NCBI GenBank assembly: GCA_964615365.1
Contig: CAZTOU010000011.1
Coordinates: 1-64,000 of the forward strand
Direction of reading: 5' to 3'
Source: CAVXZE01 sp964615365
GTDB taxonomy: Bacteria > Myxococcota_A > UBA9160 > UBA6930
DNA length: 64,000 nt
A program made the translations under genes and the position numbers. Below are positions 47,626-55,380 of the stretch, piece by piece. Numbering within the stretch: position 1 is the first letter of the stretch; every line of letters starts with the position of its first letter. Under the pieces are notes generated by a model. That model did not search any database. It was not told where the DNA came from and saw only the letters and a list, made by a program, of their open reading frames with translations.

Positions 47626-48491
47626 CAGTCCGAACTCGTCCTCCCCAACCTGTCGAGGGGGATCTTGAGATAGGAGGTTCCGTTCTCTTCCGGCTCCGGC
47701 AGCTCGCCGGCGCGGATGTTGACCTGAATCGAGGGCAGGATCAGGACCGGCGCCGCCAGCTCGGCGTCCCTCTTCTCGCGGAAGGCGACGAATTCGTCGC
47801 GGCTGGTGCGCGCGGTGATCTGGACATTGCCGCGCTTGTGCTCGGCGACGGTGGTTTCGTAGACGACGGGCCGGCCTCCCGGCTGGTAGTCGTGACACAT
47901 GAAGAGCCGCGTCTCGTCGGGCAGGGCATAGAGGCGCTGGATGGAGTCGTAGAGCTCGGTGGCCGAGCCGCCGGGGAAGTCGCAGCGCGCCGCTCCGTAG
48001 TCGGGCGGGAAGAGCGTGTCGCCCACGAAGACGGCGTCGCCGATCTTCCACGACATGTGCGCCGGCGTATGGCCCGGGGTGTGGAGAGCTTCCACTTCCA
48101 GGCTGCCGAACGGCAGACGATCCCCCTCATCGATCAGAAGATCGAACTGGCTGCCGTCCACGGGAAAGTCGTCGGCGAGGTGGTAGAGGTCGCGGAAGAC
48201 GCGCTGGATCTCCCCGATGCTCGCGCCGGTCACCGTCTGTGCACCGTAGCGCTCCTTGAAGAAGGGAAGTCCCGTCATGTGGTCCGCGTGGGCGTGGGTA
48301 TCCACGACGTAGGGGATCTCCAGTCCCTGGCTTGCGATGTAGGACGCCACGGTCTCCGACGACTCCCAGGAGGTGCGGGCGTTCTTGGGGTCGTAGTCCC
48401 TGACCGGGTCGATCACGACACCCGTCCGGCCGTCGTCGACCACGTAGGTGAGCGTCGAGGTCGCCTCGTGGAAGAAGTGCCGAACCCTCAC
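47625..48491 (-). CDS. Persulfide dioxygenase-like MBL-fold hydrolase (ETHE1/Blh type)
   Basis: 288 residues. Metal site YVVDTHAHADHMTGLP (HxHxDH), then LHTPGHTPAHMSW, VFVGDTLFPPDYGAARCDFPGG and MCHDYQPGGR, which is the ETHE1 pattern with a single iron bound by two His and one Asp. It oxidises glutathione persulfide to sulfite. GTG at 48491 is chosen because a GAGGGGA ribosome site precedes it and homology starts there; the frame runs on to 48713 without support. The final 60 residues (LPSIQVNIRAGELPEPEENG) match the Blh-type tail. First gene of the sulfur operon. Confidence 0.9.
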   Translation of the reverse strand: MRVRHFFHEATSTLTYVVDDGRTGVVIDPVRDYDPKNARTSWESSETVASYIASQGLEIPYVVDTHAHADHMTGLPFFKERYGAQTVTGASIGEIQRVFRDLYHLADDFPVDGSQFDLLIDEGDRLPFGSLEVEALHTPGHTPAHMSWKIGDAVFVGDTLFPPDYGAARCDFPGGSATELYDSIQRLYALPDETRLFMCHDYQPGGRPVVYETTVAEHKRGNVQITARTSRDEFVAFREKRDAELAAPVLILPSIQVNIRAGELPEPEENGTSYLKIPLDRLGRTSSD

Positions 48492-48607
48492 AGCTCGTCC
48501 CCTCGCGTGCGTCCGGAGGCAGATGATCTGGTCACCGCTTCGGCACGCCACTCTACTCGAGGAGGTCCGCGTCTGTCGAATCGCTGGCAGTACTCCTGTG
48601 CACCGGC

Positions 48608-48674
48608 CCCAGACGAAAGCGCGGGCCCCGAAGGACCCGCGCCGTGCAAAACCCTGGCGGGTCTGCGTCTTTGT
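48608..48674. repeat. Terminator-like dispersed repeat, copy A
   Basis: Shares near-identical sequence with 55381-55449: AGAC, then a GCGCGGG...CCCGCGC stem with the CGAA loop (TTCG on the minus strand), a second short hairpin and a closing GCGTCTTT. On the minus strand the stem is followed by a T-rich run, as in an intrinsic terminator. No tRNA is next to this copy; it abuts an IS-like end and a truncated gene. Confidence 0.75.
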
Positions 48675-48675
48675 G

Positions 48676-48720
48676 CTTCCCGAGACAGGGCTGACACATC
48701 GTTCCGGACACATGGTTTAC
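48676..48720. mobile_element. Possible insertion-sequence end or IS relic
   Basis: On the minus strand the sequence reads GTGTAAACCATGTGTCCGG then AACGATGTGTCAGCC. It has a near-repeat ATGTGTC spaced by about ten bases, a pattern seen at IS ends with tandem transposase sites. It begins exactly where the reading frame of the LLM oxidoreductase fragment loses homology and supplies its stop codon. No transposase gene is next to it. Confidence 0.4.
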
Positions 48721-48872
48721 ACAACCGGCATTTGGGGAGCGCCCGGATGCCGTGGAGAACGTGTAGACCGATGGACGAACGCCTCGGCCTGCTGCACCTC
48801 GGCGACCAGCTCGCGAGGTGTCTGCGGTGCGCCGCCGAGCGTGTAGAAGCCTAGCTCGTTCATCCGTTCCAT
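48717..48872 (-). pseudogene. N-terminal fragment of an LLM-class F420-dependent oxidoreductase
   Basis: 51 codons from a good start (gaggaga five bases before ATG). The first 33 residues, MERMNELGFYTLGGAPQTPR ELVAEVQQAEA, match the beginning of LLM-class F420-dependent oxidoreductases of about 330 residues. After AEA the text turns to an Arg/Pro-rich tail and stops at 48717 inside the IS-like sequence. The remaining nine tenths of the gene is missing, so this is a remnant. Confidence 0.65.
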
Positions 48873-49055
48873 CGGTTTCTCCTCGAGCGATGCGGGGGGC
48901 CGTTCGCCGCTTTCATGGTACTGCAGCGAACCGTACTCAGGCGCTCAGAAATGGAAAGGACGTCGAGATCTTCGATTGCGACCGCTGGGCAACGGGGTAC
49001 GCCCCTGGATGTGCACCTGATAGACTCGTCCGGGCGAAGACGGAGGTTCGAAGCG

Positions 49056-50255
49056 ATGTCCGACTCCCTCGCGAAGTGCTTCTCCCCAGCGACGCTCGCC
49101 GGTCTCGAGCTCCGGAACCGGGTCATCAAGGCCGCGACGTTCGAGGGCATGTGCCCGGACGGCGTACCGAGCGAGCGCCTGTTCGAGCATCATCGCGAGG
49201 TGGCGGAGGGCGGCGTGGCTATGACGACCCTGGCCTATTGCGCCGTGGAGGCGGATGGCCGGGTCAAGCGCGAGATGATGTACATGCACGAAGGCATCCG
49301 GCCTCAGCTCGGACGCCTGGCACGCGAGGTCCACGAAGCGGGCGCGAAGCTCTCCGGTCAGATGGGGCACTGCGGCAATTTCTCGCAGAACGCCGATTTC
49401 CGGGGTAAGCGCCCCCTGGGTCCGTCACGCATGCTCAATCTGGGCGGTCTCCCCGTCGGTCTCCCCTTCGCTGGAGCAATGAAGCACTCGGACATCGATC
49501 GCCTGGTGGATCTGTTCCGCAAGGCCGCGGCCTTCATGAAATCGGTGGGCTTCGACGCGCTGGAGATCCACTTCGGGCACGGCTACGGCTTGAGCCAGTT
49601 CATCAGCCCCAAGACCAACAAGCGAAGTGACGAGTATGGCGGCAGTCTGGTCAACCGAATGCGCCTGCCGCTGCGGGTGCTCGAAGCCGTGCGCGAAGCG
49701 GTGGGAGACGACTTCCCGATTCTCGGCAAGATGGGGCTGACCGACGGCGTGAAGGGCGGCTTGAAGGAAGACGAAGCCATCGACGTCGCCGCACTTCTCG
49801 ACGAAGGGGGGATCGATGCCCTCATCCCGAGCGGGGGCACGAGTAGTATGAACCCGATGCTGCTGTTTCGCGGCGACAGCTTGCAGAACGGCCTGATCGA
49901 GCAGGAGAAGAACCCGCTGATGCGCCTTGCCCTCAGGATGTACGGCTCCTCCTTCTTCAAGGAATATCCGTACGAAGAGCTCTACTTCCTGGAGGGTGCG
50001 AAGCGAGTTCGCGATCGCATCAAACGCGCCAAGGTCGTCTACGTCGGCGGCGTGAGCACCCTGGAGAGCATCGAGACCGCGATGCAGGAGTTCGAATTCA
50101 TCCAGATCGGCCGCGCCCTCTGGAAGGACCCTGCCTTCGTGAACCACGCAAAGACCGACCCCGGCTACGTCAATGGCTGCGACCACTGCAATCGCTGCGC
50201 CACCCTGATCGCCCACCCGGACGGCGTGCGCTGCGTGACGAACGACGGCGTCTGA
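49056..50255 (+). CDS. NADH:flavin oxidoreductase (Old Yellow Enzyme family)
   Basis: 399 residues, FMN TIM barrel only. The landmarks are LRNRVIKAATFEGMCPDGVP, IHFGHGYGLSQFISPKTNKRSDEYGG (substrate-binding His and loop), KMGLTDGVKGG and EFIQIGRALWKDPAF. The end CDHCNRCATLI with three Cys resembles the Fe-S motif of longer relatives but the FAD/NAD domains are absent. It reduces activated C=C bonds. ATG at 49056 follows a ggagg site. A GST remnant follows by 81 bp. Confidence 0.9.
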   Translation: MSDSLAKCFSPATLAGLELRNRVIKAATFEGMCPDGVPSERLFEHHREVAEGGVAMTTLAYCAVEADGRVKREMMYMHEGIRPQLGRLAREVHEAGAKLSGQMGHCGNFSQNADFRGKRPLGPSRMLNLGGLPVGLPFAGAMKHSDIDRLVDLFRKAAAFMKSVGFDALEIHFGHGYGLSQFISPKTNKRSDEYGGSLVNRMRLPLRVLEAVREAVGDDFPILGKMGLTDGVKGGLKEDEAIDVAALLDEGGIDALIPSGGTSSMNPMLLFRGDSLQNGLIEQEKNPLMRLALRMYGSSFFKEYPYEELYFLEGAKRVRDRIKRAKVVYVGGVSTLESIETAMQEFEFIQIGRALWKDPAFVNHAKTDPGYVNGCDHCNRCATLIAHPDGVRCVTNDGV

Positions 50256-50336
50256 TTCAACTCCGGCGGGCGGATTCCGGGCCGCTGCGGATCGCGCATA
50301 CTTGAGATCCCATCCAACACTCGGAAGGAACCCACA

Positions 50337-50879
50337 GTGAATGACAGCTCCTATACCCCGCCCAAGCTCTGGACCTGGGACGCCGAAAGCGGCGGGAGCT
50401 TCGCCAAGATCAACCGGCCCATCGCCGGTGCCACCCACGAGAAGGAGCTTCCGGTCGGCGAGCATCCCCTGCAGCTCTATTCGCTGGCGACGCCCAACGG
50501 CGTGAAGGTGACGGTGATGCTGGAGGAGCTGCTGGCCCTGGGCAAGGACGCAGAGTACGACGCGTATCTCATCAACATCGGCGAGGGCGACCAGTTCGGG
50601 AGGGGCTTCGTCGCCGCGAACCCCAACTCCAAGATCCCGGCCATGGTCGACCACAGCACGTCGCCGCCCACACGGATCTTCGAGTCGGGCGCCATCCTGG
50701 TCTACCTGGCCGAGAAGTTCGGCGTCTTCCTCGACGCGAAGTCCTACACGAACGTCGTGCGCTGGGCGACCGAGATCCAGGAGCGCCCTGCTCTCCAGCG
50801 GGGCGAGCGCGTCAACAAGGCCTGGGGCCCTGAGGAGCTGCGCCTTTCCGAGCGCCACTCCGCCAGCGATTTCGACTGA
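50337..50879 (+). pseudogene. YghU-type glutathione S-transferase with internal deletion
   Basis: 180 residues against about 280-290. The first 130 residues match YghU: LWTWDAESGGSFAKINRP, LPVGEHPLQLYSLATPNG and SGAILVYLAEKFGVFL. The C-terminal 50 also match (SYTNVVRWATEIQERPALQRG, ERHSASDFD). The helical region between them, about 95 residues of the GST C-terminal domain, is absent in frame. The two parts join at FLD, a short match present in both flanks of the normal gene, as expected for deletion between short direct repeats. The fold would lack most of its second domain. Confidence 0.75.
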
Positions 50880-50943
50880 GGCGTCCTATTCGCCACGGAT
50901 CAAAGGCGGCTTTGATTTCAAACGGCAGAAGAAAGAGACACCC

Positions 50944-52068
50944 ATGCAGAACAAAGAACTTCAAGTGAGGGCGCTCTTCGAGAAGATGCTCGAGGACACC
51001 GAGGAATATGCCCGGACATACGAACACTATGTCGCGGACATGAAGAATTACAGCGCCAAGGTTCAATGGAAACTCGGTTCCGTCAGCGGATATCAAGTCT
51101 TCAGGGGACCGGAGTATTCGTTCAGGATCGATGCAGAGATCGAAGATCCGGATGTCTTGATCGAATGCGATGACCTCAGAGATGCCAAGCAGTTCTTCAG
51201 GGATGGTTTCGAAGACATGCGCGACCTTGCGAATGCTGATTTCGAGATTACGGCACCGAAATCGGCAAGTCCTGCTCTCGCCGATTCATGGAGGCTGGCG
51301 AGTGCTCTCGTAGCGAAGATGCCGGCTTTCAGACCCATCATGGAGAGAACAGAAGGAGCCCAGCACTCAACGGCCGTGGCAATTCCAATCAACCAATCCC
51401 TGGGTGAATTCAACAACGAAATACTGCCTGTTGCAGTCGTTGAGCACTTTATCAACAAGGCAAGCCATATCTTCCTCTACGATCTATGCCCGTGTCGAGT
51501 AATGCGGAAGTGCGAGCACTTCGATCACTACAGTTTCGGGTGTATGTGCCTGGGTAGGGGTGTTCTGAGAATGAAGCCCAATGACGGCCTTATCGTACAG
51601 GGGCATATCGGCACGAAAGAAGAGGCATTGCAGCGCGCGCGAAAGGCCGTTGAGGTCGGGCTGATCCCAGGCTTCGGCAGGCTCAGAAGCGATGCCATCA
51701 ACCGTATCGGTGGGCCTATCCCGGATACAGGGGACCTCTTCAATCTGTGCTACTGCTGCCCGTGTTGCTGCGTCTTGAAGGGCGTGAAGTATGCACCGAG
51801 CTACTTGCGATCGATCTTCGGGAGATTGGAAGGGCTGACTGTTGCAGCAGACGAGGAGCTCTGTACCGACTGTGGAGATTGCGCTGAAGCCTGCATTTTC
51901 GGTGGGCTGGAGATGGTGGATGGCAAGCTGCAGCGGGACGACGAGAAATGCTTTGGCTGCGGCAGATGTGAGGCAGTGTGTCCAACTGGAGCGGTCAGCA
52001 TTGCGCTGGAAGAAGGCAGCGTGGAAAGAATGATCGCCCGAATTGAGGCCCAGGTTGATGTTACTTAG
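50944..52068 (+). CDS. 4Fe-4S ferredoxin-type protein with SCP2-like N-terminal region; compositionally foreign
   Basis: 374 residues. The N-terminal half (about 35-110, VQWKLGSVSGYQVFRGPEYS, then IEDPDVLIECDD) looks like a sterol-carrier/SCP2-type lipid domain, which is an inference. The middle has LCPCRVMRKCEHF, then CYCCPCCC. Two ferredoxin clusters end the protein (CTDCGDCAEAC and CFGCGRCEAVCPTGA). Codon use differs sharply from all neighbours, with many AAA, GAA, AAT and ATA codons, so recent transfer from a lower-GC, probably anaerobic, donor is likely. It stands immediately before the first long direct repeat. Function is unknown; electron transfer is safe to say. Confidence 0.8.
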   Translation: MQNKELQVRALFEKMLEDTEEYARTYEHYVADMKNYSAKVQWKLGSVSGYQVFRGPEYSFRIDAEIEDPDVLIECDDLRDAKQFFRDGFEDMRDLANADFEITAPKSASPALADSWRLASALVAKMPAFRPIMERTEGAQHSTAVAIPINQSLGEFNNEILPVAVVEHFINKASHIFLYDLCPCRVMRKCEHFDHYSFGCMCLGRGVLRMKPNDGLIVQGHIGTKEEALQRARKAVEVGLIPGFGRLRSDAINRIGGPIPDTGDLFNLCYCCPCCCVLKGVKYAPSYLRSIFGRLEGLTVAADEELCTDCGDCAEACIFGGLEMVDGKLQRDDEKCFGCGRCEAVCPTGAVSIALEEGSVERMIARIEAQVDVT

Positions 52069-52103
52069 ACAGGCTCGAAAACCCGTTCACCCTAGTGGAC
52101 GGT

Positions 52104-52190
52104 GGCTGATAGGGCAAACAGGCTGGGTTCTGGATCGACGTCCGAGTAGGGACGTTTTGTCAAACCCCTCCGGGGGTCCCCTCGGCGGGG
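52104..52190. repeat. Long direct repeat R2, copy A
   Basis: 87 bp matching 54157-54240 over its whole length with a few changes and a small gap. It starts GGCTGATAGGGCAAAC and ends in two GC-rich hairpins (ACCCCTCCGGGGGT and CCCCTCGGCGGGG). Its right edge directly adjoins a gene fragment missing its 5' end. Confidence 0.9.
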
Positions 52191-52200
52191 CACGCCGTAA

Positions 52201-53022
52201 TTCGCGCTTCACGAGCCTCCCGACTACAAGTCGGCACGGCACGATCCCGACATCAACCGCTGCTTCTACACCATCGTCGGGTACGAGAATGCGGAGCAGG
52301 TGTCCGAGTACATTCTCCAGGCGACGGGGGGGCGACCCCCGGAGCGGCCCGCCGCTGGCACCTGGGTGAACACGCTCTGGGATCCCAGTCAGGCCCCGCC
52401 CGGCAAGCACTCCATGAACGGCTGGTACTTCTTCCCCCGGGCATCCGATCTGACTCCGGCCGAGTGGGAGGAGCTGAAGCAGACCTACAACGGCCGCTTC
52501 CTGGCGCTTTGGGAGAAGTACGCGCCCAACATGACCCGCGACAACGTGATCGCCGACGCGCTCTACACGTCCTTCGAAATCGAGCAGGAGATGGGCATGC
52601 GGGAGGGGGGCTTCGGCCACGGGCGGCCCAAGACGGGCACGCTGGGTCTGGAGGGGGTGGGAGACCGATCCATAGGCTACACGCGGACCGGCGTCGAAGG
52701 CCTCTATCTGTGCGAGGGAGAGCAGCGTTTCTTCGTCGTCCTGCTGAACGACGGAAAGTGCACGGAATACTACGAGGTGGACGAGGCGCCGCCCCGCAAG
52801 GAGTTCGACTTCATCTTCGAGATCCCCGCCGCCATCTTCGAGGAGGTGGCCGCCGGAATCGTCGATCCGGTGGAGGTCGGTCTCAAGGGCACCATCAAGA
52901 TCACCGGTGACATGCGCATCCTGATCCGGCACGCGGACCTCGTCAACGTCGTGCAGGAGGTCTACGCAAGAGAGGTGGAGACCACCTGGCCGAAGGCTCA
53001 GCCGCCGTACCCAAATCCGTAG
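52201..53022 (+). pseudogene. C-terminal part of a phytoene-dehydrogenase-like oxidoreductase fused to an SCP2 domain
   Basis: Family text begins at 52201 (LHEPPDYKSARHDPDINRCF) directly after an in-frame stop at 52198 and the R2 repeat, with no start codon before GTG at 52300. It is the last third of a COG1233-type FAD oxidoreductase (TWVNTLWDPSQAPPGKHSM, NGWYFFPRASDLT). A sterol-carrier (SCP2) domain occupies the final 100 residues (EYYEVDEAPPRKEFDFIFE, DPVEVGLKGTIKITGDMRIL). The N-terminal FAD-binding domain is absent, so the original enzyme is dead; a short SCP2 protein from GTG 52300 might still be made. The stop lies within repeat R3. Confidence 0.75.
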
Positions 53023-53045
53023 CCGGGTCGGAGGGGCAGGGCGCC
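53014..53045. repeat. Short direct repeat R3, copy A
   Basis: 32 bp (AATCCGTAGCCGGGTCGGAG and following) matching 53941-53972 at 30 of 32 positions. It includes the stop codon of the SCP2 fusion remnant. Confidence 0.8.
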
Positions 53046-53054
53046 TATCTGCGG

Positions 53055-53882
53055 ATGACGGCTCGTAAACGGCGCTATCCTCCTGTGATGGCTCGAGTAC
53101 GTAGAGAGCGCTCGCGGCGCCCCTTCGTCCGCCGTGTACGACACGTCGTGAGACCGTTCATCTCGCACCCGCTATCCAGATTGGCGGCGCTCCTGGTTCC
53201 GCTCTTGTATGTGGCCTACATGCGTCTGGTGTGGGTGACGAGTCGTGTGGATCCAGGGAACTTTCCGGACCTGCATCGGATCGCCGCCGAGCACGGTGGC
53301 GCAATAGGGCTGCTCTGGCACGAGGAGGTGATGCTCGGCCCCTTCACGTACGCCCGTCTCGGATTTCGGCCCCACACACTCGCGAGCCTCGGGGACGCGG
53401 GGGACGTCGCCACACGCACCGTCAAGATGCTCGGCTACGTCGTGTTCAGGGGCGGCTCCACCCGCAGATCCTCGCGGCGGCGGGAACACATCCTGAAGGA
53501 CATGATCGAGCACATGAGCGCTCGCGATGACGTCATCTATGGACTCACCGTGGACGGCTCCAAGGGCCCACCGTATCGCATGAAGACAGGGGGGATCGTG
53601 ATCGCACGGGACTGTGGAAAGCCGATCATCCTGGCCCGCGTCTGGATCAAGCGATGCATGCGGTTGAACACCTGGGACCGGACCGCGATCCCCCTGCCGT
53701 TCAACCGGATTTCCTGCTACCTGCGTGGACCCTACTTCGTCCCCGAGGATGCGCACTCCGAGGATGGGCTGGAGGCGTTTCGCGACCGACTCGAGGACGA
53801 CCTGATCGATTTGGCGGTTCACAGCTACGAGGAGATGGGACATCCCAGGCCGGAGAACCTCGTCAAGCGAAAAGACAATTGA
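53055..53882 (+). CDS. Lysophospholipid acyltransferase-like protein (DUF374)
   Basis: 275 residues. A basic N-terminus and one membrane segment (LAALLVPLLYVAYMRLVW) are followed by the DUF374 acyltransferase-like domain. IGLLWHEEVMLGP takes the place of the acyltransferase HxxxxD-type block, GYVVFRGGSTRRSSRR holds the RGSS-type turn, and LTVDGSKGPPYRMKTGGIVIARDCGKPI is the DGPxGP block. It probably transfers an acyl group to a lipid at the membrane. It is bounded by the two R3 repeats. ATG at 53088 is an alternative start. Confidence 0.82.
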   Translation: MTARKRRYPPVMARVRRERSRRPFVRRVRHVVRPFISHPLSRLAALLVPLLYVAYMRLVWVTSRVDPGNFPDLHRIAAEHGGAIGLLWHEEVMLGPFTYARLGFRPHTLASLGDAGDVATRTVKMLGYVVFRGGSTRRSSRRREHILKDMIEHMSARDDVIYGLTVDGSKGPPYRMKTGGIVIARDCGKPIILARVWIKRCMRLNTWDRTAIPLPFNRISCYLRGPYFVPEDAHSEDGLEAFRDRLEDDLIDLAVHSYEEMGHPRPENLVKRKDN

Positions 53883-53940
53883 TGACATCCTGCTGACTGC
53901 GATTCACCCATCCGGAGAAGATCGACATCCGCCGCACCCG

Positions 53941-53972
53941 AATCCGCAGCCGGGTCGGAGGGGCAGGGCACC
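53941..53972. repeat. Short direct repeat R3, copy B
   Basis: Second copy of the 32-bp R3 element, 58 bp after the acyltransferase stop. It cuts into the end of the sorting-signal gene fragment. Confidence 0.8.
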
Positions 53973-54156
53973 CCGGAAGTCGCGAGCCGCCTCGGCACCT
54001 CCTCCGAGCCAGGAGCCACGAGAGCAGCGGCATCAGCAGGGCCAGCTCGACGCCGAGGCCGCAGCCTCCGGCCTCGCCTGCACCCCACGACGCGATGCAG
54101 CCGGGGTCGACCTCGGCGATCGGTACGCCGCCGTTGACGGACGCACCGCCATCGAA
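53973..54156 (-). pseudogene. C-terminal sorting-signal fragment of a surface protein
   Basis: Read on the minus strand, the frame gives DPGCIASWGAGEAGGCGLGV, then ELALLMPLLSWLLARRRCRG. This is a Cys-Gly-Leu-Gly motif, a hydrophobic helix and an Arg cluster, the pattern of deltaproteobacterial C-terminal surface-sorting tails. Upstream it is cut by repeat R2-B, and downstream it runs into R3-B instead of a stop, so only the tail of a larger gene is left. Confidence 0.6.
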
Positions 54157-54240
54157 GGCTGATAGGGCAAACAGGCTGGGTTCTGGATCGACGTCCGAGT
54201 AGGGACGCTATGTCAAACCCCTCGGGGTCCCCTCGGCGGG
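54157..54240. repeat. Long direct repeat R2, copy B
   Basis: 84 bp, the second copy of the 52104-52190 repeat in the same orientation, about 1.97 kb away. It lies 170 bp beyond the 3' end of the IS91-like transposase relic and may be part of one end of that element. Confidence 0.9.
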
Positions 54241-54410
54241 ACGATTTCATCGTGCGGGGGCGCCACGGGCCCCTTGCATCGGCTGGGAAGGGGATCATCG
54301 GGACCTGTTGCTCGACTCGCGCCGAGTCGCGGGCGCAGAGGAGCCGTCTGGGACGTGGTGGGGTCGAAAGGGGCGGGCCATGGACGCCGCCTCTACTCAT
54401 GCGGCGGGTG

Positions 54411-55035
54411 CTACGGCTTGTCGTAGGCCGGGGTCTGATCGAATTGCCAGGTGGCTTCTTCGTGGGCGTGATCCGGACCGTCGTGTGCCGAAGCCGGCTC
54501 GAGCGGAGGGGCGCGGGCGGGGAGTCCTAGGCATTTGAGAATCTTGCGGGCGACCGCGGGGTCTTCGATGGCCGCCATGAGTCGGAGGGTGGATACGCAG
54601 CGGGGGCAACGAAGCGCGTCAATTTCGAACACGCGCTGGAGCAACAACGCCCAGCGGTTTCGTCTAGATGTCAATCGTGCCGGTCCATCGCAGGATGGTT
54701 CGCTCTCCGGCGACCCGGACTCCCCCTGGGCTGACTGCTCCGGTTCGGCCTCGCCGTCCCTCAATGCGGCGGAGCGATTCGCGCCAGCTGCAGCTGCCTC
54801 CATCGGGCCCGGTTGTTCTGCCGAGACCCGCGCGGCGGCGAAGCTCTGCGAAGAGCGCTCGAACGAAGGCACGGAGCTCCTGCTCGACAAAGCAGGGAGC
54901 GGGCTGATCTCTGCCTCGTGCGCGAGTGAGGAAGGGCTCGAGGTTCTCTCGGACGACCTCGTGGAGCAGGGTGTGCTCGGGCTGGTGGCGTTGATACTCG
55001 ACGGCGCAGGATCTTCGCGGGACCGAGTGCTCCAC
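54411..55035 (-). pseudogene. IS91-family transposase relic
   Basis: Two frames on the minus strand together give the two ends of an IS91/IS801-type transposase. The N-terminal part is EYQRHQPEHTLLHEVVRENLE, then FVEQELRAFVR (frame ending near 54664). The C-terminal part is RNRWALLLQRVFEIDALRC, PRCVSTLRLMAAIEDPAVAR and KILKCLGLPARAPP, ending at 54411. The HUH/tyrosine catalytic core between them is missing and the frame is shifted. A normal member has about 400-500 residues. The element is dead. A CCCCTGATAGGGG hairpin followed by TTC lies upstream at 55211-55223 and may mark its other side. Confidence 0.75.
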
Positions 55036-55380
55036 GGGAATCGGAGCAACTTCGGTGCCAATTGAGAACGGGTCGTCGGGCGCCGCTCACGGGTCCACTG
55101 CTGCCCGCCAGGTCGTGCCGCGCAGCGAAGGCCTTGTCGAATCACGTGGAGCCGAACCGAGCCGTGAACTTCGGGGCACGACGCCGCTGTAACTCCGGGT
55201 ACTCAGCAATCCCCTGATAGGGGTTCGAGAGGCTGCTCTGCCCACGCGGACAGTTATCATATCCGCGCTATCGCATTGGAATCTCTGTGGCGCGGACCAG
55301 GTGCGGTTCAGGTGGACCCTGGTTCGGGCGGTTTGAATCCACCCTGGGCTCCTGACCAGACGCCCGGGCCGGCGAACCCT
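55036..55380. other. 345-bp non-coding stretch between IS91 relic and tRNA-Pro terminator
   Basis: No gene is seen. It contains the hairpin CCCCTGATAGGGG at 55211-55223 and an AT-rich spot near 55252-55262 (GACAGTTATCATATC). A tRNA-like GGTTTGAATCC occurs near 55337 but no tRNA fold could be completed. Confidence 0.4.

Noticed and set aside
54535..55065. 176-codon plus-strand ORF in the IS91 region
   Set aside because: Antisense to clear transposase remnants and without any recognisable motif.
55320..55372. Possible tRNA fragment (GGTTTGAATCC followed by CCA)
   Set aside because: The stems do not pair well and no anticodon arm is visible; at most a degenerate piece.
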